DNA of 64,000 nt, taken from NCBI GenBank assembly GCA_900291925.1, contig UWYS01000009.1, positions 434,001 through 498,000 on the forward strand, given 5' to 3'. Positions 11,401 to 21,294 of this stretch are shown one piece after another (position 1 is the first letter of the stretch; each line of letters opens with the position of its first letter). Origin of the DNA: Thecaphora thlaspeos (Eukaryota > Basidiomycota > Ustilaginomycetes > Urocystidales > Glomosporiaceae). The position numbers and the translations under genes are program-made. Under the pieces are notes generated by a model. It ran no database searches, was not told the DNA's origin, and saw nothing but the letters and a program-made list of their open reading frames with translations.

Positions 11401-12668
11401 CGCGGTTGCCGAACTTGAGCTTCTCGGTCTGGGCGCCGGCGGCGAGCGCGAGCAGCTGGTGTCCGAGACAGATACCAAAGATGGGGATCATCGCGTTGCC
11501 GCGCAGCTCGAGCAGCTGCGCGATCCGAGCAATAGTGGGCCCGCACGAGGTGGGGTCTCCGGGACCATTGGAGATGAAGAGACCATCGAACGGCTCAGAC
11601 TCGATCTGCGGGTTGAGGAAGTCGTGGTCCCACGGGACAACCTTGAGCTCGACGCCGCGCGATGTGAAGCAGCGGATCTGGTTGTACTTCATGCCGACGT
11701 CGAGGGCGAGGATGCGAAAGGGGCGGCCCGAGGGGTGGACGAGGGGCGCCTCAAACTTGCCGAGCGACTCGCCCGACGATGTGTTGGCGGGCGTGTAGAG
11801 CTGGGGCTTGGTGCTCGAGACCTTTGCGACAAGGTTGGTCAGGTTGGGGTCGGCGTAGGGCAGGTCGGCAAAGCTCTCACGCCAAGAGGCGGCCAAGAGG
11901 GCGGCGCCGGCGACAACCGAGGCGCCGGGCTTGGGGGCGAGGAGCTTGCTGAGCATGCAGCCCTTTGTGCGGATGCGCTTGGTGAGCGCGCGGGTGTCGA
12001 TGCCGTAGATGGCGGGTACGCCGTTCTCCTTGAGCCAGTCTCCAAGGCTCGAAGTGGCGAGGTAGTGGCTGAAATCGTGGCTGTAGTATGCGACGACGAG
12101 ACCGGCAATGTGGACGCGGCTCGACTCAAAGGGCGAGGCGAGCAGGTTCTGGATGCTCTTGCTGGCCTCCTCGCGCAAGGGGACACCGTAGTTGCCGGCC
12201 AGGGGGAAGGTGAGGACGAGGATCTGGCCTTCGTACGATGGATCGGTCAGCGACTCGACGTAGCCGACCATTCCTGCGACGGTGGTGCGAGGGAAGGATT
12301 TGGGAGGGAGGAAGGGTTTTTTTGATCAGCCCAATGCCCAGGTCTGGCAAGCTAAGGCTGCCTTGGACGTCTCCTGAATCGAGCGGAAAGGTGATTGCTG
12401 CGTAGGCAGGCGAAACGGTGGGCTAATGGCCCTTCTACTCACCGGTCTGGAAGACGCATTCTCCGGAGATGCTCTTACCCTCTGCGCCGAAGCTGATGCC
12501 GCGGTACGCGGTGCCGTCGACGAGCTCGAGCACCATCTCAGTGCTGTTCTCGCGGCCGAGGGGCGGGCTGGTGGCGGGAGGGTAGAGGGTGGTGGCCTGG
12601 CCGTTGGCGACGGCAACCAGCTGACCAGCGCCCAATGAAGGGGTGGTCGTCGAAGTGGGAGCGGACAT
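5446..12668 (-). CDS. URA2: Carbamoyl-phosphate synthase / aspartate carbamoyltransferase fusion (fungal CAD)
   Basis: Three exons (12668-12443, 12273-5611, 5486-5446) give 2309 residues. The small exons restore the conserved N-terminal join ([18 protein letters not shown]) and the C-terminus ([16 protein letters not shown]). Domains in order: glutamine amidotransferase with the catalytic Cys in FGICLGHQ near residue 344; two ATP-grasp CPSase halves to about residue 1500; a dihydroorotase-like domain about 1560-1930; and aspartate transcarbamoylase from about 2000 with the carbamoyl-phosphate loop [15 protein letters not shown]. It makes carbamoyl phosphate and carbamoyl aspartate, the first two steps of UMP synthesis, usually under UTP feedback. 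The dihydroorotase-like part lacks the metal ligands (INVQAFLP where HxH is expected; DAFSIGSTP where DHAP is expected), as known for fungal Ura2, so a separate dihydroorotase must exist elsewhere. The start at 12668 was preferred over an in-frame ATG 63 bases upstream because it begins the typical fungal leader. Confidence 0.97.
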
Positions 12669-13778
12669 CTTTGCTCGGCTTTGACTTTTTAGTAGGGCTT
12701 GTAGGGGTTGGCTTCTAGCAAAGTGACTCAAAAAGCGGATAGAAAGATGGGAAGCGCTTTCCTGTCTATGATCAGAGGCGAGTCTCTCTGCCGGAAATGG
12801 GGGCCGAGGTGGTTCCGTCTGAATTCGGAAGCAGCGCCGTCAAAGGTGGTCTCGAAGACGAGGAGCGAAGTCGAAGGAGTTGCCCGAAAAGGTGTTGCTT
12901 TGCAGAGAGCAGGGGGGATGTGGGCAACCGAGGATTGTGCTTGTGGACGCGATGTGTGGCGACGAGTTGGGGCGGATGGCGATGGGAAGGCTGGCCAAGG
13001 TGTTCGTCGTCGAGGGGATGAAGGGTGTGTGAGGATGGTTGGGTTGTCGTCGATGTGTCGCTATTGAGATCTTGCCTCCCTTCTGTCTTGCGGTGTTGCA
13101 CGCTCGAGAGGAGAGAAGAAAGAGAGGAAAGAGAGAGAGAGAAAAGGAGAGAGAGAGAGGAAGGGAAGGAGGGGGAGGAGGCGTCGCGAGCGAGGGCGGG
13201 GGCTTCCCGACGCCTCGGAAGCCTGCGACGCTGACGGGCGATCCGCCGACGGCCGCCGCCCGGCCCTCCACGCTCAAATATTTTTTTTCCTTCTGACTCT
13301 TCTGACTCCATCCCCGGCTTGTTCAGCGACGATGAGCTCAAAAAAAGAAAAGAAAAATTCAAACATGAAAGCTTGATTTGACTGCCCCACCAGCCGATTT
13401 GAAGTCATCTCTTTTTTGTAAACATTTTTCTTTCGTCCTCCCGGCTGCTGGTCGGCGCTGGAGCTACAGTAGGCGGAAAACGACGACGGTCACACCGTCG
13501 AGGGAGTGGGGCCGGCGGGGAAGGGCTATGCCGAAGGAACCCCTCTTTCTTTCCTGCAACGCATCGAACGTACAATGTATGCGCCGTAGCTGCGGGGCAA
13601 AGGGCTTTGCGAGACTGCGGCGAGGAGCATCTTGCAAGAGAGCATCGGTGCTGGCTCGTCTGGCGACACATGCGTTGTCCTGTCTGCTCCTCGAAATCGA
13701 TGCAAAGACAGGGAAGGGGATAGAGTTGAGAATACAGCGATGGTCGAAGCGGCGAACATAGGATAAAGGGGGGGGGGA

Positions 13779-13819
<41 letters not shown>

Positions 13820-13917
13820 TGGGAGAGAGGAAGGCTCGTAAGCATGCAGCGGGTTGCGGTGAAGGTCTAGGGAGGCAAAGTAGGGCAGGTAGGAAGAATC
13901 GGTGCGGAAGGGAGAGG
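12669..13917. other. CAD promoter/leader and 3' region of the pseudo-helicase gene
   Basis: No gene is visible. The strand upstream of CAD is purine-rich around 13100-13170. A G run and a GA microsatellite lie near 13768-13815, next to the 3' end of the neighbouring minus-strand gene. Confidence 0.5.
13768..13815. repeat. Poly-G followed by a (GA)n microsatellite
   Basis: A G run at about 13768-13777 is followed by about 30 bases of GA dinucleotides, just past the stop codon of the minus-strand gene ending at 13918. The minus-strand 3'UTR would begin with a pyrimidine tract. Confidence 0.85.
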
Positions 13918-16900
13918 CTAGAAGTTGAGGATCTGCTTTGCATCGATGGGCAGCTCGGCCATCTTGCAGCCAAGGTGGCACTCGAGCGTCCGCAGCATCT
14001 CGACGTCGCCACGCGGTCCGCCGGAGGCCGTGACCACATTGATGCAGACGCTGGGGCGCGCCATGGCGCCAACGGAGGCACAGGCAATCTTGTCCTTGTA
14101 GTCGTCGACCGACCGCGGCATGTCATAAAAGACGATGAGCGGGATCTGGTGGACATCCTTGGGATTGACGGCCATGTCGCAGACGACCAGCACCTTCTTG
14201 GTCCTGCCACCGCCGCCGCCGGACGACATACCACCAAAGCCTGGAGGCTGTGCGAAGGTCGGCGTGCCGACCATGGTCCCGGCGCCAAACTGGCTAGTCG
14301 GGCTGCGGAAGCGGGCGAGTGTCTGCTGGCGCGTGTAGCTGTTCATCTCGCGCGTCAGGCCAACCGCCTCGACGCCCTTAGATGCCAGCTTGTACAGGAC
14401 CGCCTCGAGCGTCATCGTGTTGGCGCAGTAGACGACCGCCTGGCCGTACTCGATGTCCTCCATCAGGTCGGTGATCAGGTCCAGCTTCATCTCCTGCGCG
14501 TGGTGCGGGCCCATGCCCGGGTTCGGGCTCGCCATCCCGCCGCCGCCGCCGCCGTTCGAGGTGACGGCCACGTAGAGGTAGTACTGCCGCAGCCCCTTGA
14601 GCGCCGCGATGGTCGGATCGTTGAGCACGTTGATGCTCGAATTGACCGGATGGGCGCCGAGCACATTCGAAGGCTGCGTCCCCTCGCGGCCGTGGCCCGG
14701 CCTCGCGGGAAGAAAGCCGCTCGGCACCGCCGGGAGGTTCCCCTGCCCGCCCATCATTGAGCTTCCTGCGCCCGCCTGGGTGCTCGCGGGCAGGGCCGCA
14801 CCGCCGTCCCGCCGCACCAGGACGCGGACCGACTCGCGCAGGTGGATCGATTGGGCAAAGTTGAGCACATCCTGCGGCACCGTGTTCGAGAAGAGCGCCA
14901 CTTGGCGGTCCAGGCTGGCGGCGCCGCCGGCCTCCTTCGAGGCGGAGCCGTCCGCAAAATTGAAGATGCCGCCGGAATTGGACGGCAGACCTGGGCTGGC
15001 GATGGCGGCAGTGTTGGCCTTGGCGCTCGAGGGAGCCGAGGGCTGGGGGAGGACGCGGAGGAGTGTGCTGACATGGTCGGCCAGGTTGCGCGCGATCAGC
15101 TGGTCCACCTCGTCCAGGACCACCAGGCGGACCTCGGCCGTGCTGATGACGGGTGCGGGACCCGGGCCGTTGCCCATACCGGCCAGCGAGGCGGCGTTGT
15201 TGGTGAGGTAGGTGAAGAGCTCGCTCATCTTCTGCGGTGTGCCGACGACAATGTGGGGCCAGCTCTGGACGACCGCCTGCGCCTCCTGGTGGACGTCGAT
15301 GCCGCCGGCCGCGGCGATGTGAACGCGAATGCCAAGCGACGATCCAAGGCCGAGCGCCATCCTCTGCGCCTGAGTGGCCTGGTCGACGGTCGTCGACACG
15401 ATGAACGCAACCGGGCCCCTGGTGGGGGGAGGGCCGCCGGGCAGGTTGAGGCGGCCGTGGATGTTGGAGGGCAAGCCTCCCGCCGCGTTCTCGCGTCCTG
15501 CGTTGAGCACCAGCTGCAGCGCCGGGATCACGTACGAGGCAATCCGCTCCTGCGTCGGCGGCGCCTGTGCAATGATGTCGCTGCCGCGGAGCAGAAATGG
15601 CAGCGCGCGCTGTTGGATCTTGTTGGGCGGGCCCAGCCCATATTTGAGGATCGAGCGGAGCAGGTCGGGGTGCAGGTTGAGGTGCTCCCACTTGGTGACG
15701 ATCGCGTTGGGCGGTGTGAAGCCGGTGCCAGGAGCGACGCTGTTGTTGGCGCTGCCGTCGTTGCGAGGGCCCGGGCCTTCCTCGAGCGTCGGCGTCCCCG
15801 GACCCAAGCCGAGGCCAGGGTTGGCGAGGGCGGGCAGGGTTTCCTTCCTCGCGCTCCAGCGCGACTCGGTGACGTCCTTGGAGGCTGCGTTGGCGATACT
15901 GTTCGACGACCAGCCGCGTCCGCCGCCGCCGGGCCGAGGGCTGAGGCCCCTGGAGAGATCGAGGGGGCCCGTCGCGATACCGCCACCGAAGCCTCCACCA
16001 CCAATGTGAGGCGAGCCGGTGCGTTCTATGCCGCCGCTGGGGCCGCCACTTCCTCCTCCCAGCTGCGGTGTGCCCAGGTACGGCGTGGAAGCGATGCCTA
16101 GGCCGGCCAGCTGCGAAATCGAGCCGCCAGCACTAGCACCGGCGCCCTGCAGCGTCAGTAAGTGGGCGACACTGCTGCTCAGGGCGGTGACCTGCGAGTT
16201 GAGGGCACGGATCTCGTCCGGCGAAACGCCCTGTCCGGTCGCGCCTGCCTGGGCCTGCACCTGGACTGCCGGAATGCCGCTGTTGGCGCTACCGCCGCCG
16301 GCCAGGCTAGCGGGCGGAAGCCCCTTCGTCCTCTCCAGCAGCAGCGAGACGTTGCGCGAGATGCCCGAGACCTGCCTCGAAAAATCCTTCATCCCCGCCT
16401 CGACGCGGCCCAGCCTATCGATCAGCTCGCCCGGAAAGGCGCTCTGGCGCAGCTGCTCGTCGAACACATTGCCGTTAGCGGCAGCGCCCGACAGGGCGGG
16501 AAGGTCTTGCCGATGGCCGAAAGCGTGCTGCTGCTGCTGGCTCTGGGCAAAGTTGGGGCTGCCGAGCGGCGAGAGCATGGGCGTCGGGCCCATGCTGCCG
16601 ACGGTCGCGGCGGTGGGCGAGAGCAGCCCGCCAACGAGGTTCATGCCGCGAGGCAGCTGGAGCGTCGGCGTGCCTCGTCCCCCGCTCGCGTTCTGAGAGT
16701 GGGCGTGAGCGGCAGCAAAGCCAGCAGCAGCGGGGCCGGGAGAGCCACTGCCGCCGCGTGGCGTCGACCCGTGCCCGTGCGGCCCGTTGTTGTGCACCGA
16801 CAGGTTCGAGGCATCGAGCTGCGTGTCGGACGACTCGATCGGGCTGCTGGTGAGCTGGCCATGGTCTTGGCCCTGACGTGGCTGGGCGGCATCATCGGGG

Positions 16901-18012
16901 CGCTGCGCCGTCGTCGCATTCGACGGCGCAGCGGATGCGGGAAAAGGATACCCCTGCGAGGCATCTATCGCGCGTGCGCCAAATTGCGAGACGTCGTCGA
17001 AGCCAAGGCTCACCTTAGGGCTGGGCGCACCGACGCTGGCAGCTCGTCCTGCGCTCAGCTCGCCGCTCTCCGAACGTGGGGGCTGGCTGACAGCACGGCC
17101 GCCGTGCTGCATGCTGGATCCGGTCGTCTGCGGCTGGATCCAGAACTTTGGCCTCGGCTTGCCCGCGCTCTGGCCGCCACCGTTGGCGCTCCTCAGAGAA
17201 GAGCGGCGGCCCAGGTCCCATCCTCCAGTGTCATCAAAGGAAGGGGTGCTGTCGTCGCCGCCGCCGCCGAACACATGCTGGCTGTCGAGAAAGAGGCGGG
17301 GCGTGCCGAACTCGGTCTCTCCGCTCGCGTTGTTTTCGCGGCTGGCATGGCCGCCCGCATTAGGATTGGGGTTGAGGCTGCCACCTGGCTGCTGTTGGAA
17401 GAAGTGGTTCGACGGCGTCGGCGAGCCAGTTGATCCGCCTCCACCTCCGCCTCCGGTCGAGTTCTGCCGCTGAAAGAGGTGTTTGCCGGCCGACATGGGT
17501 ACGTTGAGATCGGGCGCGGTCGTGGTATTGACCATATACGAGGGCGAGGGAGAGGCGGAGTTAGCGGAACGAAAGCTGCTGACCGAGGCCGCCAGACTGT
17601 TGGACCGGCTGAGGTGAGAGCTCAGCTCGCGCGAAGGGACGCGGTGACCACCGATGGCGCCGGGGCCCGCGTGCTTGGCGGGCTGCGAGTCGAGCGAGCG
17701 GGTGTGGTCGTCGGCTACGACGCCGCGGAAGGCAAGAGCGGAAGGCGTCCTCTGATTCTGCTGCGACTGTGACTGTGACTGCGACTGCGACTGAGACAGC
17801 GTGGGTCGGTTGGGCAGCGGGTGGGCGGCGAGGCGGGTGGGTTCTGCACGATCCGTCGAGACCGGCTTGGATAAGTCTACGGCAGATCCGTTGGTGCCAC
17901 CGAGCGACATCGAGCCGGGCATGCGCGGGCTGTGAGGCCTCGAGCCCTGCTGTGCCGAGACGGCAGCGTTCGACCAGATGCTGTGGTCGGGGATGAAGGG
18001 GGAGCTTGACAT
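13918..18012 (-). CDS. eIF4A-like DEAD-box pseudo-helicase with a long disordered N-terminus
   Basis: An intronless ORF of 1364 residues. Residues 1-760 are Ser/Gly/Gln/Pro/Asn-rich and look disordered, with an SQ-repeat near residue 75, resembling granule-forming RNA-binding proteins. From about residue 773 the order of a DEAD-box core is clear: Q motif (GLGPPNKIQQRALPF), a degenerate motif I (AQAPPTQERI instead of AxxGxGKT), GTPQK for Ib, LDEVDQL for motif II, SNT for SAT, VVYCANT for motif IV, then CDMAVNPKDVHQIPLIVFYD for V and a region without HRxGRxxR for VI. It ends at the expected helicase C-terminus. Loss of the Walker Lys and the arginine finger predicts no ATP-driven unwinding. I infer an RNA- or eIF4G-binding scaffold related to eIF4A. 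There is one conserved ORF with no breaks, so it is not a decaying copy. Confidence 0.8.
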   Translation of the reverse strand: MSSSPFIPDHSIWSNAAVSAQQGSRPHSPRMPGSMSLGGTNGSAVDLSKPVSTDRAEPTRLAAHPLPNRPTLSQSQSQSQSQSQQNQRTPSALAFRGVVADDHTRSLDSQPAKHAGPGAIGGHRVPSRELSSHLSRSNSLAASVSSFRSANSASPSPSYMVNTTTAPDLNVPMSAGKHLFQRQNSTGGGGGGGSTGSPTPSNHFFQQQPGGSLNPNPNAGGHASRENNASGETEFGTPRLFLDSQHVFGGGGDDSTPSFDDTGGWDLGRRSSLRSANGGGQSAGKPRPKFWIQPQTTGSSMQHGGRAVSQPPRSESGELSAGRAASVGAPSPKVSLGFDDVSQFGARAIDASQGYPFPASAAPSNATTAQRPDDAAQPRQGQDHGQLTSSPIESSDTQLDASNLSVHNNGPHGHGSTPRGGSGSPGPAAAGFAAAHAHSQNASGGRGTPTLQLPRGMNLVGGLLSPTAATVGSMGPTPMLSPLGSPNFAQSQQQQHAFGHRQDLPALSGAAANGNVFDEQLRQSAFPGELIDRLGRVEAGMKDFSRQVSGISRNVSLLLERTKGLPPASLAGGGSANSGIPAVQVQAQAGATGQGVSPDEIRALNSQVTALSSSVAHLLTLQGAGASAGGSISQLAGLGIASTPYLGTPQLGGGSGGPSGGIERTGSPHIGGGGFGGGIATGPLDLSRGLSPRPGGGGRGWSSNSIANAASKDVTESRWSARKETLPALANPGLGLGPGTPTLEEGPGPRNDGSANNSVAPGTGFTPPNAIVTKWEHLNLHPDLLRSILKYGLGPPNKIQQRALPFLLRGSDIIAQAPPTQERIASYVIPALQLVLNAGRENAAGGLPSNIHGRLNLPGGPPPTRGPVAFIVSTTVDQATQAQRMALGLGSSLGIRVHIAAAGGIDVHQEAQAVVQSWPHIVVGTPQKMSELFTYLTNNAASLAGMGNGPGPAPVISTAEVRLVVLDEVDQLIARNLADHVSTLLRVLPQPSAPSSAKANTAAIASPGLPSNSGGIFNFADGSASKEAGGAASLDRQVALFSNTVPQDVLNFAQSIHLRESVRVLVRRDGGAALPASTQAGAGSSMMGGQGNLPAVPSGFLPARPGHGREGTQPSNVLGAHPVNSSINVLNDPTIAALKGLRQYYLYVAVTSNGGGGGGMASPNPGMGPHHAQEMKLDLITDLMEDIEYGQAVVYCANTMTLEAVLYKLASKGVEAVGLTREMNSYTRQQTLARFRSPTSQFGAGTMVGTPTFAQPPGFGGMSSGGGGGRTKKVLVVCDMAVNPKDVHQIPLIVFYDMPRSVDDYKDKIACASVGAMARPSVCINVVTASGGPRGDVEMLRTLECHLGCKMAELPIDAKQILNF

Positions 18013-19490
18013 GTTGGTCGAAGTCGCCTTCGCGGTGGCGACGGGAGCGAGGTGGGTCGTTGGCAGCGGGCCCTCGCCAAGGCAGGCCGGCTTTAAGGTG
18101 GGTGGGTCGCAAGGAGCCGCTCAACGGACGGCTGCAAGGAAGAAGGGAGCGAGCAAGGGTGGGAGAGGCTGGCTCGACTGCTAGACTCTGATGTCGGAAC
18201 CTGCGACAGGGATGAAAGCAGGGACGACAGCGGAGGCGAAGGCAGCGGCGGGCGACAAAGAAAGCTGCTTAGAAGGCCCGAGGTCGAGTGGTCTGAGAGG
18301 TACAGCAGACAATTGCGGGGCGGTTAGTCGTCGAGGAAGGTAGGTAGAACGAAAGTGCGGGTGTATGCGTGCTAAGCGCCGGCGCGATGGACTTGTCGAG
18401 GCGCAGGGGGGGGCGACTTGCTGGAAGTGCGTCTAGGACGATGCTAGGGTGTAGAGTAAAGATGGCCGGATGGTATTACAATGAGCTGGACGGGGACGGT
18501 AAAGGAGTGTGGGCCATCTGTTGAGGCTGGACGTGTTAGTCGGCGAGAGCGACGGGGGGGGCAAGAAGGAAGCGGTTTGGCTGGCCACTACACTAGCTTC
18601 TATCATGCACCATGGAACTCAGGCGGAGAGAGAGCGTGGCGGAAGTCGGAGGCGGTCGGACGACGTGATGGGGGACGGACTGCAAGAAGTGGTGGTGATG
18701 GCGGGCGGTGATGGCGGACAGAGAGCGGGTTGAGCGGCGATGGACGAGTTCCTTCTCGGGCGTCGTCGCGGTTGTTCGTCAAGTGTCGGTCGGGCCAGCG
18801 CGTTGCCTCTCGACGCTCTCGTTGCCTGAGAAAAGGGGCGCCCCGCCGCCAGCGCAGAAAGAAAAAATACAAAACCAAAAGGAAAAAAGAAAGGCTCGTT
18901 TGCGTTCCACTCGACGAGCAGCTTTTGATCAGTGGCAGATAAAAAATGTAATTAGATAATAAGGCAAAAATAAAAGGGCCCAAATTACGGCTGCGTGCCG
19001 GTCCACGGCCTGCCTGTATGCGGCTTGAGCCAGTGTCCGGTCAAAATTGTCGACGAATCCAAGCCAAGGATCTATAATCGCATCATGGTCGAGGCGCTTA
19101 ACACGCAAGCGACCGTCCTTTCTCATCTCTCAGGCCTTGCTTGGACCGCATGTATGCCTGAGAGGCGTCCAAACATCGGGTGGCCGCCTAGTGAAGAGAT
19201 TTGGCAAACACCTAAAGCGCATACATCCTGGTCTTGGTCGTCATCGGCTGCATTTGTTAGAGCAAACCTCTTGAGAACCTCTCTCCGAAGGTCTAAGTCC
19301 TCACAAAGATGTTGAACTGAAATCCAGACCTCGCTCCACAGGTGTATGTCGTGTAAGTGTTTTTTTGTACTGAACGGGGCCGGGCAGAGTTCGACATGGT
19401 GGAATTTCTCTACGAGCATGCGTGCATGGCTCCCAAGTAGCGAGCGCTCGATGTCGAGCTGTGTCGTGCGCGGCGGTTCGGTCGAGATGC
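18013..19490. other. Promoter of the pseudo-helicase gene and 3' region of SEC22
   Basis: No coding signal was found in about 1.5 kb. The part near 18000-18400 should be leader and promoter of the minus-strand gene starting at 18012. The stretch 18840-18980 is A-rich on the plus strand. Confidence 0.45.
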
Positions 19491-20605
19491 TCAGAAAAAC
19501 TTGACCCATAGGATGAAGAAGAAGATGAGGCCCATCGCGCCGACGCTGGGCCGCCACAGCCAAAAGAGAGAAAAGCAAGGCCAAGGTCAGCGATACAGTC
19601 CGGTCGTATGGTCTGCAGCTCTCAAAAGATGACGCGGGGGGACTTACGGGGCCCATTTCCTGTAGAGGGCGTTGAGGTTGATCTGCCTCGCTGCTTTGCG
19701 GTACTTGAGCGATTCGTCCCGCAGCGACGAAGACATGTGCGACATCTCTGCAAGAGTTATCCGGGAGCGGGAACGGAAGGCAAGTGGTGGAAGCGAGCGA
19801 GGTCAGTGTTCCGCAGCATACAGACGCCACCATATATCCTTGAAGCTCTTTTCGCTCACGATCGAGGCTGTCTCCGCGCCAGAGGAGGTCCTCCATGTTC
19901 TTTGTCATGATCCGCGTGACGTCCTGCAGGTCCTCGTTGAGCTGGTCGAGGTTGGACGAGGCGGCCGTCTGGGCGGTGCGCGAGTCTTCGTATAGCCGCT
20001 TGGTCCGTTGCATAAAGGTGTCTGCGAGGGCGAAGGCGATAGGCAGCGGCATGGAGTGTCAGCCAGGTGTTTTCGATGGCCCAGCTCCGTCGAGCCTCGC
20101 CTTGTGTAGACGACCGGGCACTCACCGAAGCTGACAAACGCGTATGGCCTGAGGCTGCGCTGCTCAACCTGGCTGCCGTAGCTGCGCTCAAACTCCTTGG
20201 ATAGCTCGTCGAGGTAGGAGAATGCGAGCTTGCGTGGGTAGGATCGGTCTGCAATGGTGAGGTAGACGACGGCATTTGGCATTGCCGGTGGTGGTGAGAT
20301 GAGGTAGCTGTCCAGTCGAAGTTGCAGAAGAACAGGAAGATAAACAGGGCTCGGGGCAAAGGTCAGCGTGGGCACGGAAGGATATGCTGAAGGATGATGC
20401 ATGACCGGCCAGCTTCGACGCACTGTAGCGTGAACTTGCCACTCTCGATGCTGCAACGCTGTTCTGACGCCGGTGTGATTCTCCTGAAGATGAGCTTGGC
20501 CTGCTGCTTGTACTCGGAGAGGTCAGACTCAGTCTGGCTGTCGTCTACGCTTTGTGCCAAGGGGAGGCCGTCAGAGACCCGTGCTATCTGTGTTGAGCGG
20601 ACCAT
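19491..20605 (-). CDS. SEC22: R-SNARE Sec22
   Basis: Five exons (20605-20424, 20307-20126, 20021-19860, 19747-19648, 19545-19491) join in phase into 226 residues, the usual length of Sec22. The start MVRSTQIARVSDGLPLAQS is typical of the family. A longin domain fills residues 1 to about 125 (KLAFSYLDELSKEFERSYG). The SNARE helix follows (LNEDLQDVTRIMTKNMEDLL) with the zero-layer Arg in LLWRGD, then a C-terminal anchor (GLIFFFILWVKFF). Sec22 is an ER-Golgi vesicle SNARE pairing with Bet1, Bos1 and Sed5, and with Ufe1 in retrograde fusion. All four introns have GT-AG ends. It is transcribed divergently from the Whi2-like gene, with 689 bases between their starts. Confidence 0.95.
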
Positions 20606-21294
20606 GGCGGGGTAGAGGTACGGTACAGCGGATGAAGGTGGTGGCGAGGGTTGGAGCCACGGGGGAGTACTGCTGCGTGGTGTGGCGTGGCGATGAGTAG
20701 AGGGGTGTAGGCCGTCGAAGAAAAAGGCGGGCGGGGAGCGGGGTGAAGGTGATGTGGGTAATGGAAGGGCTGGAAGAAGTGAACTGTCTGCTTGAAGTGT
20801 ACCGCTGTGCACCGCCTCGGAGGGCCGAGCTGTCTGTGCGCTGGCCTGAGCCCGCCTGGCCGCGTCTGGCAGAGAGCTCCACACGGGCAAGTCAATACAA
20901 CACACGTAGCCCCGGCCGAGCGGATCCGAACAGCCAGAGGGTCGGGCCAAGGCCAGGCAAGCCAAGCCAAGGCAAGCCAAGCCAACGCGAGGCCAAAGCT
21001 TAATCCGGAGACACACCGCCGCCGCCCCACACACTCCGACAGCCGCCGCCACCATCATCAGCCACCATCGCCCTCCTCTTCTTCCATCTCCCTCACACCC
21101 AGTCGATATCGCACCCACCCTTCATCGCCGCCCCGTCTCTCTAGTACGTTCATCTCGACGAGACTCTGCTCACCACAGCAGCCCTCTGCAGCGTACCCGC
21201 CAGCAACGTTCGCCGCGCATCGAGAGGGTCACGGACAAAACACCCACCCACACACCCACACGCCCTTACCTACCCTCGCGCACCGGCACGCAGG
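20606..21294. promoter_or_regulatory. Divergent promoter between SEC22 and the Whi2-like gene
   Basis: This 689-base region must hold both promoters. Between 20944 and 20992 the pentamer GCCAA (or CCAAG) recurs many times in tandem-like array, and pyrimidine-rich sequence follows toward the plus-strand start. A similar TTGGC cluster stands upstream of the gene at 57709. Confidence 0.5.
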
